Positions 20,043-28,385 are shown, counted from the first letter of the stretch. The stretch: 64,000 nt of DNA from Flavobacterium sp. AG291 (GCF_003350375.1 NZ_QQAR01000016.1:48838-112837), one strand, 5' to 3'. Made by a program: numbers and translations. The notes: generated from the letters alone by a model not told the origin.

Positions 20043-20592
20043 TGTTGGTGATGAGGTAATAGTGCTTGATGACTCTTTTAGTGGGCGGGTAAAAGCTTTT
20101 AAAAAGGGTAAAGTTGTTGTGGAGACCAGCGACGGGTTTGAACTTATGTTTGAAGAAAGCGAGCTTGTAAAGAACCATAATGATGGTGAGATGAAATCTT
20201 TTTTTTCTAAGCAGAGCCTGGGTTCTGTGATAAGGGAAAAAGAAGAGCCTAAGAAACGAAGCTTTGTAAAAGAAAAGAAATCCAGGAAAGATGAGTTTGT
20301 TCTTGAAGTAGATCTTCATATTGAAAAGCTTGTTCCAAGCAAAAGAGGAATGTCAAACTACGATATTCTTACCCTGCAGTCTGAAACGGCGAAAAGGCAG
20401 CTTGACTTTGCCATAAAAAACCGAATGCAGAAAATTGTGTTCATACACGGTGTAGGTGAAGGGGTGCTAAAAGCAGAACTTGACTTTTTATTGGGACGTT
20501 ATGAAGGTATCGACTTTCGTGATGCCGATTATCAAAAGTACGGGCTTGGGGCCACCGAAGTATTTATAAGACAAAACGTAGACAGAAGATAA
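20032..20592 (+). CDS. Smr/MutS2-type domain protein
   Basis: 186 aa. The N-terminal part (about 1-45) is a small beta barrel beginning with FNVGDEVIVLDD, like DUF2027/KOW-type modules. A Lys-rich linker follows, and the C-terminal Smr domain spans about 95-186 with the conserved VDLH (about 95-98) and the HGVGEGVLK loop (about 142-150). Smr domains of MutS2 are nicking nucleases; standalone Smr proteins act on nucleic acids, recently on stalled ribosomes or mRNA in some groups. The precise role here is not known. Overlaps the upstream small membrane gene by 11 bases. Confidence 0.85.
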   Translation: MKFNVGDEVIVLDDSFSGRVKAFKKGKVVVETSDGFELMFEESELVKNHNDGEMKSFFSKQSLGSVIREKEEPKKRSFVKEKKSRKDEFVLEVDLHIEKLVPSKRGMSNYDILTLQSETAKRQLDFAIKNRMQKIVFIHGVGEGVLKAELDFLLGRYEGIDFRDADYQKYGLGATEVFIRQNVDRR

Positions 20593-20618
20593 AAAAATCC
20601 GCCACGGCGGATTTTTTT
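20591..20618. terminator. Bidirectional terminator
   Basis: An A7-TCCGCC ... GGCGGA-T7 hairpin lies between the convergent Smr and pentapeptide-repeat genes and overlaps both stop codons. It can serve both strands. Confidence 0.8.
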
Positions 20619-21183
20619 ATTCTATATCAAGATTGTATTTGTTTAGTAAGCCGGGCAATCCATTTAAAGAGAATTTAGCGCCTTCTATAAGGTTGTTTTC
20701 TGGGTCAAGGCTAAAGTTGACAGCACTTCTCAGGTCGGCTTTTTCTAAGTTGGTGTTTTCAAAAACAGCATTACGCAAATTGCACTCGTCAAATGAAGCA
20801 CCCCTAAAATCTGCCTTAACAAGGTCAGTTTCTTCAAGGTTACATTTTTTAAAGCGTATGTTTTTAAGTTTTAAGCCGTAAAATGAAGCTAGGTTAAGCT
20901 GGCAATCCGAAAACTGCATCGCAAGCAAAAATGGTTCGCATATGCTAAAGTTTAATCCGGTCATTTTACATCCGTTAAATTCAACCTCCTTAAAAGCAGT
21001 ACCTTTCAGGTTTGCCATTGTAAAATTGCAATCGTTGAAAACACACTCTGTAAATACCATGCCTGTAAGATCTACAGATGAAAAATTGCAATTGTAAAAT
21101 GTACAGTTGTCATATTCGCCTTTTTTCAGGACCTGTGTTGTGTAGTCTAGCTTTTCGTATATTTTTTCCTGTAATAACAGCAT
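20617..21183 (-). CDS. Pentapeptide-repeat protein (Qnr/McbG-like size)
   Basis: 188 aa made almost wholly of A(D/N)LxX-type pentapeptide repeats from about residue 24 to 170, in two blocks separated by a short break near residue 86, then a C-terminal helix-like tail. Length and layout resemble the Qnr/McbG group, which mimic DNA and protect DNA gyrase. Many chromosomal pentapeptide proteins have other or unknown roles, so gyrase protection is only a possibility. The start at 21183 gives a short N-terminal lead. Confidence 0.85.
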   Translation of the reverse strand: MLLLQEKIYEKLDYTTQVLKKGEYDNCTFYNCNFSSVDLTGMVFTECVFNDCNFTMANLKGTAFKEVEFNGCKMTGLNFSICEPFLLAMQFSDCQLNLASFYGLKLKNIRFKKCNLEETDLVKADFRGASFDECNLRNAVFENTNLEKADLRSAVNFSLDPENNLIEGAKFSLNGLPGLLNKYNLDIE

Positions 21184-21209
21184 GAGTTTTAAATTTTGGC
21201 TAAAATAGC

Positions 21210-21234
21210 AAAACCCCGCTTACGGCAGGATTTT
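21210..21234 (-). terminator. Terminator of the DUF6265-like lipoprotein gene
   Basis: On the minus strand a 10-bp stem (two G-T pairs, loop about 5) ends in TTTT, 25 nt after the stop codon at 21259. Confidence 0.65.
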
Positions 21235-21258
21235 GTTATTTAATTTAAAGTTAAGAAT

Positions 21259-21777
21259 TTATCGTTTTTTCATGGCAAATTTCTCCGATGCCGGCTTGCC
21301 TTTCTGAATTCCGGATATTTCAGCAACTAACGAATCGTTGCCTACTTTGTTGTATATTATTTTATTTGGGAAGTCGTGTTTAGGGTTTTCAAAAACAATC
21401 TGATTAGTTGTCGATGATGTCATTTCAAAATCAACAGCTTCGCCGTTATTTTGGTTGGGTACGGTTACAGTATAAGTAAGCTTGCCGTTTGTCTCCCATA
21501 ATTTTACATGTTCTGCAAAAACGGTGTCTTTGGTCGCTTTCACAAAATAAGACTCACCATGAAAAACAGAATCATTCTCTTTTTTCCAGCGTTCGGTAAG
21601 TTCACCCTCGTTAGATGTGTTAGCCCACTCACCAAGAAACCAGTTTGCCTTTTCAATATTGCTGTAGGTTTTCTCATGAGTGCCTTCTGTAGTGGATATC
21701 TCTGTAGAAGTTTGCTTTTTACAGGCCGTTAGCATCAAAAGGGTTGTAGTTATAGCTAATGTAATTTGTTTTTTCAT
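21259..21777 (-). CDS. Lipoprotein, DUF6265-like
   Basis: 172 aa from ATG 21777; an upstream frame extension lacks support. A lipoprotein signal peptide ends at a lipobox with Cys (MLTAC). The mature part contains WFLGEW near residue 45, an ERWKKENDSVFHG-type segment and FENPKHDFP, matching the lipocalin-like beta-barrel DUF6265 proteins of Bacteroidota. The function of that family is unknown. Monocistronic, with its own terminator. Confidence 0.75.
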   Translation of the reverse strand: MKKQITLAITTTLLMLTACKKQTSTEISTTEGTHEKTYSNIEKANWFLGEWANTSNEGELTERWKKENDSVFHGESYFVKATKDTVFAEHVKLWETNGKLTYTVTVPNQNNGEAVDFEMTSSTTNQIVFENPKHDFPNKIIYNKVGNDSLVAEISGIQKGKPASEKFAMKKR

Positions 21778-21850
21778 AATTGATTTTTTTAGAAGGATTA
21801 ACAAAGATGCAAAATATTAATGTAGATACACAGTAAGAATAATACTAAAC

Positions 21851-21873
21851 AAAAATGCAGGCCGAAGCCTGCA
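21851..21873 (-). terminator. Terminator of the lipocalin-like lipoprotein gene
   Basis: A 7-bp GC-rich stem (TGCAGGC/GCCTGCA) closes a TTCG loop on the minus strand and is followed by five T, 24 nt after the stop codon at 21897. Confidence 0.8.
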
Positions 21874-21896
21874 CTAAAATAACCAATTTTAAACCA

Positions 21897-22316
21897 TTAT
21901 TGTTTCGTAAATCTTTCTTTTGTTGTGCCGCCATCCCAACTGACATCAGCTTGGGTATTGCTTGTAAACGTTACATTTATAAGATCAATATTCTCATTTG
22001 AGAAAGTGATTTTGTAGGCATTGTTGCCCATGTTTTTCCATGAATGGTTGTTAGTGGTATTACCATTCTGGCAATCTTTTTCAAATTCATTTCCGCTTCC
22101 ATCACTCTTAAATGTTATGTTGTAAGCCCAGCACTCATTAGTGTCATCAGCTACAAAAGTGCCTTGCTCATCATAGTAACCATTATAGACCCATGTGCCT
22201 ATAATTTTATCGTTTGGGTTAGAATTGCCGGTGTTTTTACTATCATCGTCTCCGCAAGCTACAAAGACAAGTAGAAGCATTACTGTTGCCAGTTTTGAAA
22301 ATAAAGTTTTTTTCAT
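21897..22316 (-). CDS. Lipocalin-like lipoprotein
   Basis: 139 aa from ATG 22316. The signal peptide ends in a lipobox (VFVACGDDD); the acid residues right after the Cys match the Bacteroidota surface-lipoprotein export signal. The rest has the KIIGTWVYNGYYD opening and ending typical of short lipocalin-like domain proteins. The ligand and function are unknown. Monocistronic with its own terminator. Confidence 0.75.
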   Translation of the reverse strand: MKKTLFSKLATVMLLLVFVACGDDDSKNTGNSNPNDKIIGTWVYNGYYDEQGTFVADDTNECWAYNITFKSDGSGNEFEKDCQNGNTTNNHSWKNMGNNAYKITFSNENIDLINVTFTSNTQADVSWDGGTTKERFTKQ

Positions 22317-22392
22317 GATTTTGGTTGTTAGGGTTAAGCTGCAAATTTCTGCCAAAATCAATTACTATAAAATCCCTATTTTTTGGTATTTT

Positions 22393-23295
22393 TTATTGAA
22401 AATCAGCTGCACACAAATCATTATTGATGGTAACACCTGCTCTTGTTCCCGCTTCTGCAGCCATAATAACGGCTCGTCCCATACTTGTGCAATCGCCCGA
22501 GGCAAATATGCCCGGTATGTTTGTGCGTTTAAATTCGTCTACTTCAATTAATCCTGATTCGTCTAGTTTTATACCCAGGTCTTCGGGGATAAAAGTGTGC
22601 TGTACTGCGGGTATTTTGGCATACATGGCTTTGAAATGATGAATGTTTCCATCTTTCAGGGTAATGCTTTCCATATAACCATTTGTGTGCTGTACGCTTT
22701 CTATTTCAGTTTCAATAATTTCTATATTGTGCTTCCTGAATTTGGCAGCGACTTCTTCACTTACTGTCGATTTTCCATTGGTAAATAAAGTAAGATCTTT
22801 GGTCCATTGTAGCAGCAAAGGCAGAAAGTGCTCAGCAATGGGTCCATTCGCCATAAGAGCCGTTTTTTCTCCCTTCACCTCATAGCCGTGGCAATACGGA
22901 CAATGGATAACTGATATTCCCCAACATTCGGCGAATCCGTCAATGTCCGGCATAATATCTTTAACCCCTGTGGCTAACAATAGCTTTTTAGAACTGAAAG
23001 TTTTTCCGCTTTCGGTAGTAATGTCAAATCCCGTTTCGGTCTTAATACCTTTTACTGCTCTGTCTTCTATAAACGTAACTGTAGGGTAGGCAAGAACCTG
23101 TTCTTTTGCTTTTGCCGAAATTACGGAGGGGACTTCGCCGTCATGGGTAATAAAATTATGCGAGTGTGGCGTTTGCCAGTTGCAGGGCTCTCCTGCATCT
23201 ATTACCAGTGTTTTTCGCGATGCCCTTCCCAAAGCCATAGCGGCAGATAGCCCGGAATAGCTTCCGCCAATGATGATTATTTCGTAACTGTTCAT
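22393..23295 (-). CDS. Thioredoxin-reductase-like FAD/NAD(P) oxidoreductase
   Basis: 300 aa. The FAD-binding GGSYSG lies at residues 10-15, a redox-active CPYC at 132-135 within HCPYCHGYE, and the C-terminal FAD motif IFASGDC near 265. This is the two-domain fold of bacterial thioredoxin reductase and its relatives. The pattern HCPYCHGYE and lack of a neighbouring thioredoxin place it with the TrxR-like family often encoded beside metal or stress regulators rather than with the housekeeping enzyme. The electron partner is unknown. It is divergent from a Fur-family gene and shares two operators with it, so it is probably repressed by that regulator. Confidence 0.85.
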   Translation of the reverse strand: MNSYEIIIIGGSYSGLSAAMALGRASRKTLVIDAGEPCNWQTPHSHNFITHDGEVPSVISAKAKEQVLAYPTVTFIEDRAVKGIKTETGFDITTESGKTFSSKKLLLATGVKDIMPDIDGFAECWGISVIHCPYCHGYEVKGEKTALMANGPIAEHFLPLLLQWTKDLTLFTNGKSTVSEEVAAKFRKHNIEIIETEIESVQHTNGYMESITLKDGNIHHFKAMYAKIPAVQHTFIPEDLGIKLDESGLIEVDEFKRTNIPGIFASGDCTSMGRAVIMAAEAGTRAGVTINNDLCAADFQ

Positions 23296-23344
23296 GATTT
23301 GAAGTGATTAATGATTTGGCAAAGCTAACTATTTTTTGTATTAT

Positions 23345-23359
23345 TGCAATGTGATTGCA
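23345..23359. promoter_or_regulatory. Operator 1: TGCAA-N5-TTGCA
   Basis: A 15-bp inverted repeat TGCAATGTGATTGCA in the 96-bp space between the divergent reductase and Fur-family genes. The same TGCAA-N5-TTGCA pattern recurs 24 bp further on. Position and symmetry fit a Fur-family dimer site; the metal or signal is not shown. Confidence 0.7.
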
Positions 23360-23368
23360 TTAATTTAT

Positions 23369-23383
23369 TGCAACAAATTTGCA
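23369..23383. promoter_or_regulatory. Operator 2: TGCAA-N5-TTGCA
   Basis: Second 15-bp copy, TGCAACAAATTTGCA, exactly 24 bp centre to centre from the first and ending 8 bp before the ATG of the Fur-family gene. Its position would block that gene's translation-start region and suggests autoregulation. Confidence 0.7.
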
Positions 23384-23391
23384 TTAACGAA

Positions 23392-23766
23392 ATGAAAAGA
23401 AGAAACACACCTGCAAAAGCAGCTATTTTAAGTCTGCTGAAGGATGCTAATGCGGCATTGAGCCAGGAAATGATCGAGAACGAAATTAAGGGCGAAATGG
23501 ATCGCGTTACCATTTACCGTGTGCTGAACAGCTTTTGCGAAGATGGCATTACACATAAGATTCTGGCTGATGATGGTAAGTATTATTTTGCTTTGTGCCA
23601 TAGCTGTAATGAGCATACGCACGACCATGATCATTTTCATTTTAAGTGCATTAGTTGCCAGAAGGTAGAATGCCTCGAAGAAAAAGTTATCGTTAATTTA
23701 CCGGAGGGTTATGTGCAAAAAAGCGTTACCAGCTGGGTAACGGGGCATTGTAAAAACTGTTCTTAA
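23392..23766 (+). CDS. Fur-family transcriptional regulator (Zur/Fur-like)
   Basis: 124 aa from ATG 23392. A longer frame from 23344 would cover the operators and is rejected. N-terminal winged helix with DRVTIYRVLNSFCEDG (about 40-55), the recognition helix region of Fur proteins. The hinge and dimer domain carry a His-rich run (HTHDHDHFHF) and Cys pairs (CHSC, CISC, CKNC), the usual structural and regulatory metal ligands. Short Bacteroidota Fur-like proteins of this kind are commonly called Zur or Fur; the metal cannot be read from sequence. Divergent from the reductase-like gene, with two shared operators. Confidence 0.85.
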   Translation: MKRRNTPAKAAILSLLKDANAALSQEMIENEIKGEMDRVTIYRVLNSFCEDGITHKILADDGKYYFALCHSCNEHTHDHDHFHFKCISCQKVECLEEKVIVNLPEGYVQKSVTSWVTGHCKNCS

Positions 23767-23797
23767 CCGGAATGGTTTTAGTATTGAACATACCGCA

Positions 23798-23826
23798 TTG
23801 AGAATCAAAAAAAATGCGTAATTTTG
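23798..23826 (+). promoter_or_regulatory. Promoter of prfA (TTG-N18-TAATTTTG)
   Basis: TTG at 23798 and TAATTTTG at 23819-23826 with an 18-bp spacer, a good match to the Flavobacterium -33/-7 promoter, 25 nt before the prfA ATG. Confidence 0.6.
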
Positions 23827-23851
23827 CACCTCCAAATAAGGAATTAAAGAT

Positions 23852-24922
23852 ATGTTAGACAGGTTACAGATAATAAAGCAGAAGTTTGACGAGATTTCGG
23901 ATCTTATCATCCAGCCGGATGTAATTGCCGACCAAAAGCGTTACGTTCAGCTTAACAAAGAATACAAAGACCTTAAAGGGCTTGTAGAAAAGCGTGAAGA
24001 GTACATTAAGGTTACGGGTAACATGGCCGAGGCTCAGGAGATTATTGCTGATGGCAGCGATGCTGAAATGGTAGAGATGGCTAAGATGGAACTTGATGCT
24101 GCGAAGGAAAGACTTCCGCAGCTTGAAGAAGAGATCAAATTCATGCTTATCCCAAAAGACCCTGAAGATGCTAAGAACGTAATGGTTGAGATCCGTGCAG
24201 GTACGGGTGGTGATGAGGCGAGTATCTTTGCAGGCGACCTTTACAGGATGTATACCAAATACTGCGAAAACATGGGCTGGAGAACCAGCGTTGTAGATAT
24301 CAGTGAAGGTACTTCGGGCGGTTTCAAAGAGGTTATCTTTGAAGTTACCGGAGAAGATGTTTATGGTACCCTTAAGTTTGAAGCAGGTGTACACCGTGTA
24401 CAGCGTGTGCCTCAGACAGAAACTCAGGGACGTATCCATACTTCGGCAGCTACAGTAATGGTACTTCCGGAAGCAGAGGAGTTTGACGTACAAATTGACA
24501 TGAATGATGTACGTATCGACTTCTTCTGTTCATCAGGTCCGGGTGGTCAGTCGGTAAACACTACTAAATCGGCTGTTCGTATGACACACATTCCTACAGG
24601 ACTTGTAGCACAGTGTCAGGATGAGAAATCACAGCACAAAAATAAAGATAAAGCATTAGTAGTATTACGTTCACGTCTTTATGAGATGGAGCTTGCTAAA
24701 AAACAGGAAGAAGATGCGGCAAAACGTAACTCACAGGTAAGTAGTGGTGACCGTTCGGCTAAGATTCGTACATACAACTACCCACAAGGGCGTGTAACTG
24801 ACCACAGAATTGGTCTTACACTTTATGACCTTGATGGTGTAATGAATGGTAACGTTCAGAAGCTTATTGACGAGCTTCAGTTGGTAAACAATACAGAAAA
24901 GCTTAAAGAAAGCGAATATTAA
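23852..24922 (+). CDS. prfA: Peptide chain release factor 1
   Basis: 356 aa, normal family length. Recognises UAA and UAG in the ribosomal A site and triggers peptidyl-tRNA hydrolysis. The GGQ catalytic motif is at 231-233 within [10 protein letters not shown]; the codon-recognition loop is in the segment around residues 180-195 and the N-terminal helical domain covers about 1-100. The glutamine of GGQ is the substrate of PrmC, whose gene lies about 34 kb away in this window. It has its own promoter and is followed by a four-helix-bundle gene and pyrF. Confidence 0.95.
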   Translation: MLDRLQIIKQKFDEISDLIIQPDVIADQKRYVQLNKEYKDLKGLVEKREEYIKVTGNMAEAQEIIADGSDAEMVEMAKMELDAAKERLPQLEEEIKFMLIPKDPEDAKNVMVEIRAGTGGDEASIFAGDLYRMYTKYCENMGWRTSVVDISEGTSGGFKEVIFEVTGEDVYGTLKFEAGVHRVQRVPQTETQGRIHTSAATVMVLPEAEEFDVQIDMNDVRIDFFCSSGPGGQSVNTTKSAVRMTHIPTGLVAQCQDEKSQHKNKDKALVVLRSRLYEMELAKKQEEDAAKRNSQVSSGDRSAKIRTYNYPQGRVTDHRIGLTLYDLDGVMNGNVQKLIDELQLVNNTEKLKESEY

Positions 24923-24926
24923 TACT

Positions 24927-24953
24927 GGTTTTAGCTCTTAGGTTTTAGGTATT
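24927..24953. repeat. Left arm of an inverted repeat flanking the four-helix-bundle gene
   Basis: A 27-bp stretch built of iterated words like TTAGG/TTTTAGG. Its reverse complement matches 25349-25375 at about 19 of 27 positions, most differences being transitions. The gene 24972-25331 lies between the arms. Confidence 0.6.
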
Positions 24954-24971
24954 AGCAATATCCGGTATGTA

Positions 24972-25331
24972 ATGAGAAATTTCAGGGATTTAGATGTTTG
25001 GAAAAGTTCTGTTCTATTTGTAAAGAAGATTTATCAAATAACAGATACTTTTCCAGCAACTGAAAAATATGGGCTTTCCTCTCAAATTTCTAGATGCGCC
25101 GTTTCAATACCTTCAAATATTGCTGAAGGGTGTTCCCGGAATTCTCAAAGGGATTTTTCAAGATTCCTTCAAATAAGTTTAGGTTCGTCTTTTGAGTTAG
25201 AAACACAAATAGAAATCGCAAAAGAACTTAATTTTATAAAAGACGAGCAGTATTTTAATTTAATTTCTGAACTTCATACTATTCAGAAAAGGATACAGGC
25301 TTTGAAAAAATATGTAGAAAATAATCTATAA
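24972..25331 (+). CDS. Four-helix-bundle protein (23S rRNA intervening-sequence protein family)
   Basis: 119 aa. The start (FRDLDVWK), [19 protein letters not shown] (about 35-53) and the C-terminal helix are the hallmarks of the S23/IVP four-helix-bundle family, named for ORFs in insertions within 23S rRNA and related in fold to the Avd accessory protein of diversity-generating retroelements. Molecular function is unknown; Avd-like proteins bind nucleic acid. Here it sits between prfA (49 bp) and pyrF (4 bp), enclosed by imperfect inverted repeat arms, which suggests it arrived as a unit. Confidence 0.9.
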   Translation: MRNFRDLDVWKSSVLFVKKIYQITDTFPATEKYGLSSQISRCAVSIPSNIAEGCSRNSQRDFSRFLQISLGSSFELETQIEIAKELNFIKDEQYFNLISELHTIQKRIQALKKYVENNL

Positions 25332-25335
25332 CTTA

Positions 25336-26172
25336 ATGGCTAACGACAAACACCCAATACCCAATACCCAACACCTATTTGAACAGATTCAGAAGAAGAA
25401 ATCATTCTTATGCATTGGATTAGATGTAGATTTGAATAAAATCCCTAAGTATCTTTTAGCAACAGAAGACCCGATTTTTGAATTTAATAAAGCTATTATC
25501 GATGCTACGCACGACCTTGCCGTATCCTATAAGCCTAATACGGCTTTTTATGAAGCCTACGGACTTAAAGGCTGGATGTCGCTTGAAAAAACGATTAAAT
25601 ACCTGAACGAAAAACACCCTGATATCTTTACCATTGCCGATGCAAAACGTGGCGATATCGGTAATACTTCAAGCATGTATGCTAAAGCATTTCTTGAGGA
25701 CCTGAATTTTGATTCGGTTACGGTGGCGCCTTATATGGGTAAAGATAGTGTTGAGCCATTTTTGGCTTTCGAGAATAAGTTTACCATTCTTCTTGCACTT
25801 ACGTCTAACGAAGGTGCTTTTGATTTCCAGACAAAGACTGCCGAAGGCGAAGAACTTTACAAGATGGTGCTGAAAACGTCGAAGGAATGGAAAAACAGCC
25901 AGAACCTGATGTATGTGGTTGGTGCTACCAAAGCTGAATATTTTACTGGTATTCGCCAAATCGTGCCGGACAGTTTCCTTTTAGTTCCCGGAGTAGGAGC
26001 ACAGGGAGGCAGCCTCCAGGAGGTATGTAAATATGGAATGAACAATAAGGTTGGTTTGCTTATCAACTCATCCCGAGGAATCATCTATGCATCGAATGGC
26101 GAAGACTTTGCGGAAAAAGCAAGAGAGGAAGCACTAAAGATGCAACAGGAAATGGAAGCTCTTTTAGGTTAA
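25336..26172 (+). CDS. pyrF: Orotidine 5'-phosphate decarboxylase (PyrF, PyrF type 2)
   Basis: 278 aa. Converts OMP to UMP, the last step of de novo pyrimidine synthesis. The core starts at FLCIGLDVD (about 23-31); the catalytic DAKRGD is at 102-107 with Lys104, and the phosphate-binding region includes VPGVGAQGG (about 215-223). This is the long Bacteroidota form. The start is 4 bases after the preceding stop codon. Codons 5-14 ([10 protein letters not shown] region) are made of the right arm of the inverted repeat around the preceding gene, so the first dozen residues are unlike those expected for the family. Confidence 0.95.
   Translation: MANDKHPIPNTQHLFEQIQKKKSFLCIGLDVDLNKIPKYLLATEDPIFEFNKAIIDATHDLAVSYKPNTAFYEAYGLKGWMSLEKTIKYLNEKHPDIFTIADAKRGDIGNTSSMYAKAFLEDLNFDSVTVAPYMGKDSVEPFLAFENKFTILLALTSNEGAFDFQTKTAEGEELYKMVLKTSKEWKNSQNLMYVVGATKAEYFTGIRQIVPDSFLLVPGVGAQGGSLQEVCKYGMNNKVGLLINSSRGIIYASNGEDFAEKAREEALKMQQEMEALLG
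25349..25375. repeat. Right arm of the inverted repeat, inside pyrF codons 5-14
   Basis: Iterated CCCAATA words, antisense partner of 24927-24953. The arm is now coding sequence of the pyrF N-terminus. Confidence 0.6.
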
Positions 26173-26177
26173 AATTT

Positions 26178-26234
26178 GTTTAGAGTCCTGAGTTCAGCGT
26201 TCTGAGTAAGAACCCTAAACTCCAAACCCAGAAC
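26178..26234. repeat. Word-iterated imperfect dyad between pyrF and the receptor gene
   Basis: A 57-bp segment that reads roughly the same on both strands (about 20 of 29 positions per half), built from degenerate words such as GTTCTGAGT. It fills nearly the whole 70-bp gap. Confidence 0.6.
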
Positions 26235-26242
26235 ATTCATTG

Positions 26243-27079
26243 ATGAAAACTTTTACTGACCAAATAGGTAACACCCATACTTTTACAGAAACGCCTAAGC
26301 GTATCGTATCACTTGTGCCATCACAAACCGAATTGTTGTTTGATTTGGGACTGGAGGATAAGATTGTTGGGATAACTAAATTCTGCGTACATCCATACCA
26401 CTTAAAATCGACCAAAAAGATAATTGGTGGTACTAAAAAGGTGCATATAGAAAAGATAAGGTTGCTTCAGCCGGATATTATCATTGCTAATAAAGAAGAG
26501 AATACCCTCGAGATTGTTGAGTCTTTAAAAGACATAGCGCCTGTATGGGTTAGTGATATCATTACAATTGACGATAATATTGAAATGATTGAGCAATTGG
26601 GGCAAATATTCTCTGTACGCATTCAGGCGCGCCAGTGGATTGATAAGATAAACTTTGGCCTTGCTGATTTTAAAGAGTACATAAAGGATAAACCTGAGAA
26701 AAGGGCGGCTTATTTTATATGGAAAAACCCTTATATGGTTGCCGGTAAGGATACATTTATCAACGAGTTACTTAAGTTGAATAAGATTACTAATATTTAC
26801 GAAAAGAATGAAGGCCGCTATCCTGAAGTGATTGTGCAAAAAATGCGAATTCAGGGAGATCCACATATTATATTCCTTTCGTCTGAGCCTTATCCGTTCA
26901 AGGATGAAGATGCTTTTGAGCTGGGGCGACATACGCATCATGCCCAAACCATTTTTGTAGATGGCGAAATGTTCTCATGGTATGGTAGTAGGCTTGTAAA
27001 GGCTTTTCCTTATTTTAAGCAACTAAGAGAGCGTATGGTTGATCACGACCATGACCATGACCACGGTCATCATCATTAA
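26243..27079 (+). CDS. Helical-backbone metal/cobalamin receptor-like protein (BtuF-like), no signal peptide
   Basis: 278 aa from ATG 26243 (a TTG just before is unnecessary). The periplasmic-binding type III fold: PKRIVSLVPSQTELLFDLGL (about 17-36), a KKVHIEKIRLLQPDIIIAN stretch and the linking helix. BtuF and FhuD relatives bind cobalamin or siderophores for ABC import, but this protein has no signal peptide or lipobox and no ABC genes adjoin it, so it may be cytosolic. The tail is an Asp/His run (DHDHDHDHGHHH) that could bind metal ions such as Ni, Zn or Co. Function therefore open. Confidence 0.8.
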   Translation: MKTFTDQIGNTHTFTETPKRIVSLVPSQTELLFDLGLEDKIVGITKFCVHPYHLKSTKKIIGGTKKVHIEKIRLLQPDIIIANKEENTLEIVESLKDIAPVWVSDIITIDDNIEMIEQLGQIFSVRIQARQWIDKINFGLADFKEYIKDKPEKRAAYFIWKNPYMVAGKDTFINELLKLNKITNIYEKNEGRYPEVIVQKMRIQGDPHIIFLSSEPYPFKDEDAFELGRHTHHAQTIFVDGEMFSWYGSRLVKAFPYFKQLRERMVDHDHDHDHGHHH

Positions 27080-27103
27080 GTTTCTATAGTCGGTTAAAAT
27101 ATT

Positions 27104-27111
27104 TATATTTG
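27104..27111 (+). promoter_or_regulatory. -7 box (TATATTTG)
   Basis: TATATTTG lies 22 nt before the ATG at 27134, a good distance for a Flavobacterium promoter; the -33 part is weak. Confidence 0.45.
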
Positions 27112-27133
27112 GCTGTTAAACTAAACTACTGCC

Positions 27134-27862
27134 ATGAAAAAGATATTTGCCACTATACTGCTTTTTACGTTTACATCGCTTTTTGCGCAACATGCTGTTA
27201 TTCCCGGAGACACCATATTTGAAACCAAATATATTCAGCCGGAACGTTACCAAATGAAATGGTATATCGTTCAGGATGGGCAAAAGCACGAAGTAGCGCG
27301 TATTAATACCTCTATCCAACCGGGGAAATATAAGATTGCTATTGTTAATGATATTGATGTAAACAATGCTAAAACTACCTGGATAGATTCAACAATTACG
27401 CTAAAGTCTAATTTATCGCCTATACGACATTATTCTGATAATCTCGAACGTGCTGTTAAGCTTAGGTTTGGAACATCTGTAACAGGCAGCTATAATGATA
27501 AGATTCAGAAGAAAGAGGTTAAGGTAAATGAGGAAGTTGCTGCTGGCAAATATTTTGACAGTAACTTTTTCCCTTATTTAGTGCGTCTGCTTCCGTACAA
27601 AGAAGGTTATACTAAGGAGATAACTACCTATGACTATCATCCGGCTAAAAAGGGGATTGTTATCCAAAAAATAATGGATGTGAAATCGGGAACTTACAGG
27701 AACAAGAACGGACTGAATTTAGTGTGGATAGTAACCACCATGGAAACAATTAAAGGTATTACCTCTCAGGTAAAATATTATATTGATAAATCAGACAGGA
27801 AAATTTTTAAGCAGGAAATTTTTGATGGTCAGCTAAACACGCTTATTGAGCGTTCGGAATAG
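27134..27862 (+). CDS. Secreted protein of unknown function
   Basis: 242 aa with a signal peptide ending LFAQ (about 18). The rest is predicted beta-rich, with a layout like the DUF3108-type periplasmic proteins (alternating strands, YHPAKKGIVIQKIMDVKSG and KYYIDKSDRKIFKQE near the end), but no catalytic motif is visible. The family assignment is uncertain. It converges on the thioredoxin-like gene, 5 bp apart. Confidence 0.65.
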   Translation: MKKIFATILLFTFTSLFAQHAVIPGDTIFETKYIQPERYQMKWYIVQDGQKHEVARINTSIQPGKYKIAIVNDIDVNNAKTTWIDSTITLKSNLSPIRHYSDNLERAVKLRFGTSVTGSYNDKIQKKEVKVNEEVAAGKYFDSNFFPYLVRLLPYKEGYTKEITTYDYHPAKKGIVIQKIMDVKSGTYRNKNGLNLVWIVTTMETIKGITSQVKYYIDKSDRKIFKQEIFDGQLNTLIERSE

Positions 27863-27867
27863 TTGGA

Positions 27868-28308
27868 TTATCGGGACATTTTTTTAAACATCACAATATA
27901 TTCTTTTACGGTTTCTTTGTCTTCATAACCTGATTTGGCAAGTACTTTACCGTTTTTATCCAGCATTACGAAGTAAGGAAAAAAGCCGTCACGATTGTAC
28001 TTTTCGGTCAGGATCATTTTCATGTCGTTTACGTTTACAGGTTCGGGGTTACCTTTTTTCTGTAAAAAATCGGCACGGAGCAGTATCCAGTTCTTTTCGG
28101 CAGCCGCTATGAACTCTTCGCTTGGCCATACTTCTTTTTCAAGATACATGCATGGCATACACCAGTCAGATCCCGAAAAAACCAATAGTATGTTCTTGTT
28201 TGCTGCAGTAGCTTTCTTTTTAGCAACTGCAAGGTCGGTATTCCATTCCTGTGCCGTAGCTAAGGTGCTTATCATCATAAGGCATAAAACGAGTACGCTC
28301 TTTTTCAC
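27868..28308 (-). CDS. Periplasmic thioredoxin-like protein
   Basis: 146 aa; the signal peptide ends TATAQ (about 20). A WCMPC redox motif lies at 49-53 in FSGSDWCMPCMYLEKEV, and PYFVMLDKNGKV holds the cis-Pro region. This is the DUF255/thioredoxin_7-like class of oxidised-cysteine proteins in Bacteroidota periplasm, probably a disulfide reductase or isomerase. Partner not known. Monocistronic on the minus strand. Confidence 0.8.
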   Translation of the reverse strand: MKKSVLVLCLMMISTLATAQEWNTDLAVAKKKATAANKNILLVFSGSDWCMPCMYLEKEVWPSEEFIAAAEKNWILLRADFLQKKGNPEPVNVNDMKMILTEKYNRDGFFPYFVMLDKNGKVLAKSGYEDKETVKEYIVMFKKMSR

Positions 28309-28385
28309 TTCTCCTGTTTTTTAGCAAAAATAGGAAACTATAGCAACTATAAGGCAGCACGGTTGAAAATTTAAGATTTGGTTAT

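Noticed and set aside
23344..23391. Longer N-terminus for the Fur-family regulator
   Set aside because: It would cover both operators and add residues not seen in the family.
23864..24493. 209-codon frame antisense to prfA
   Set aside because: Shadow of the conserved prfA codons; no start context or motif.
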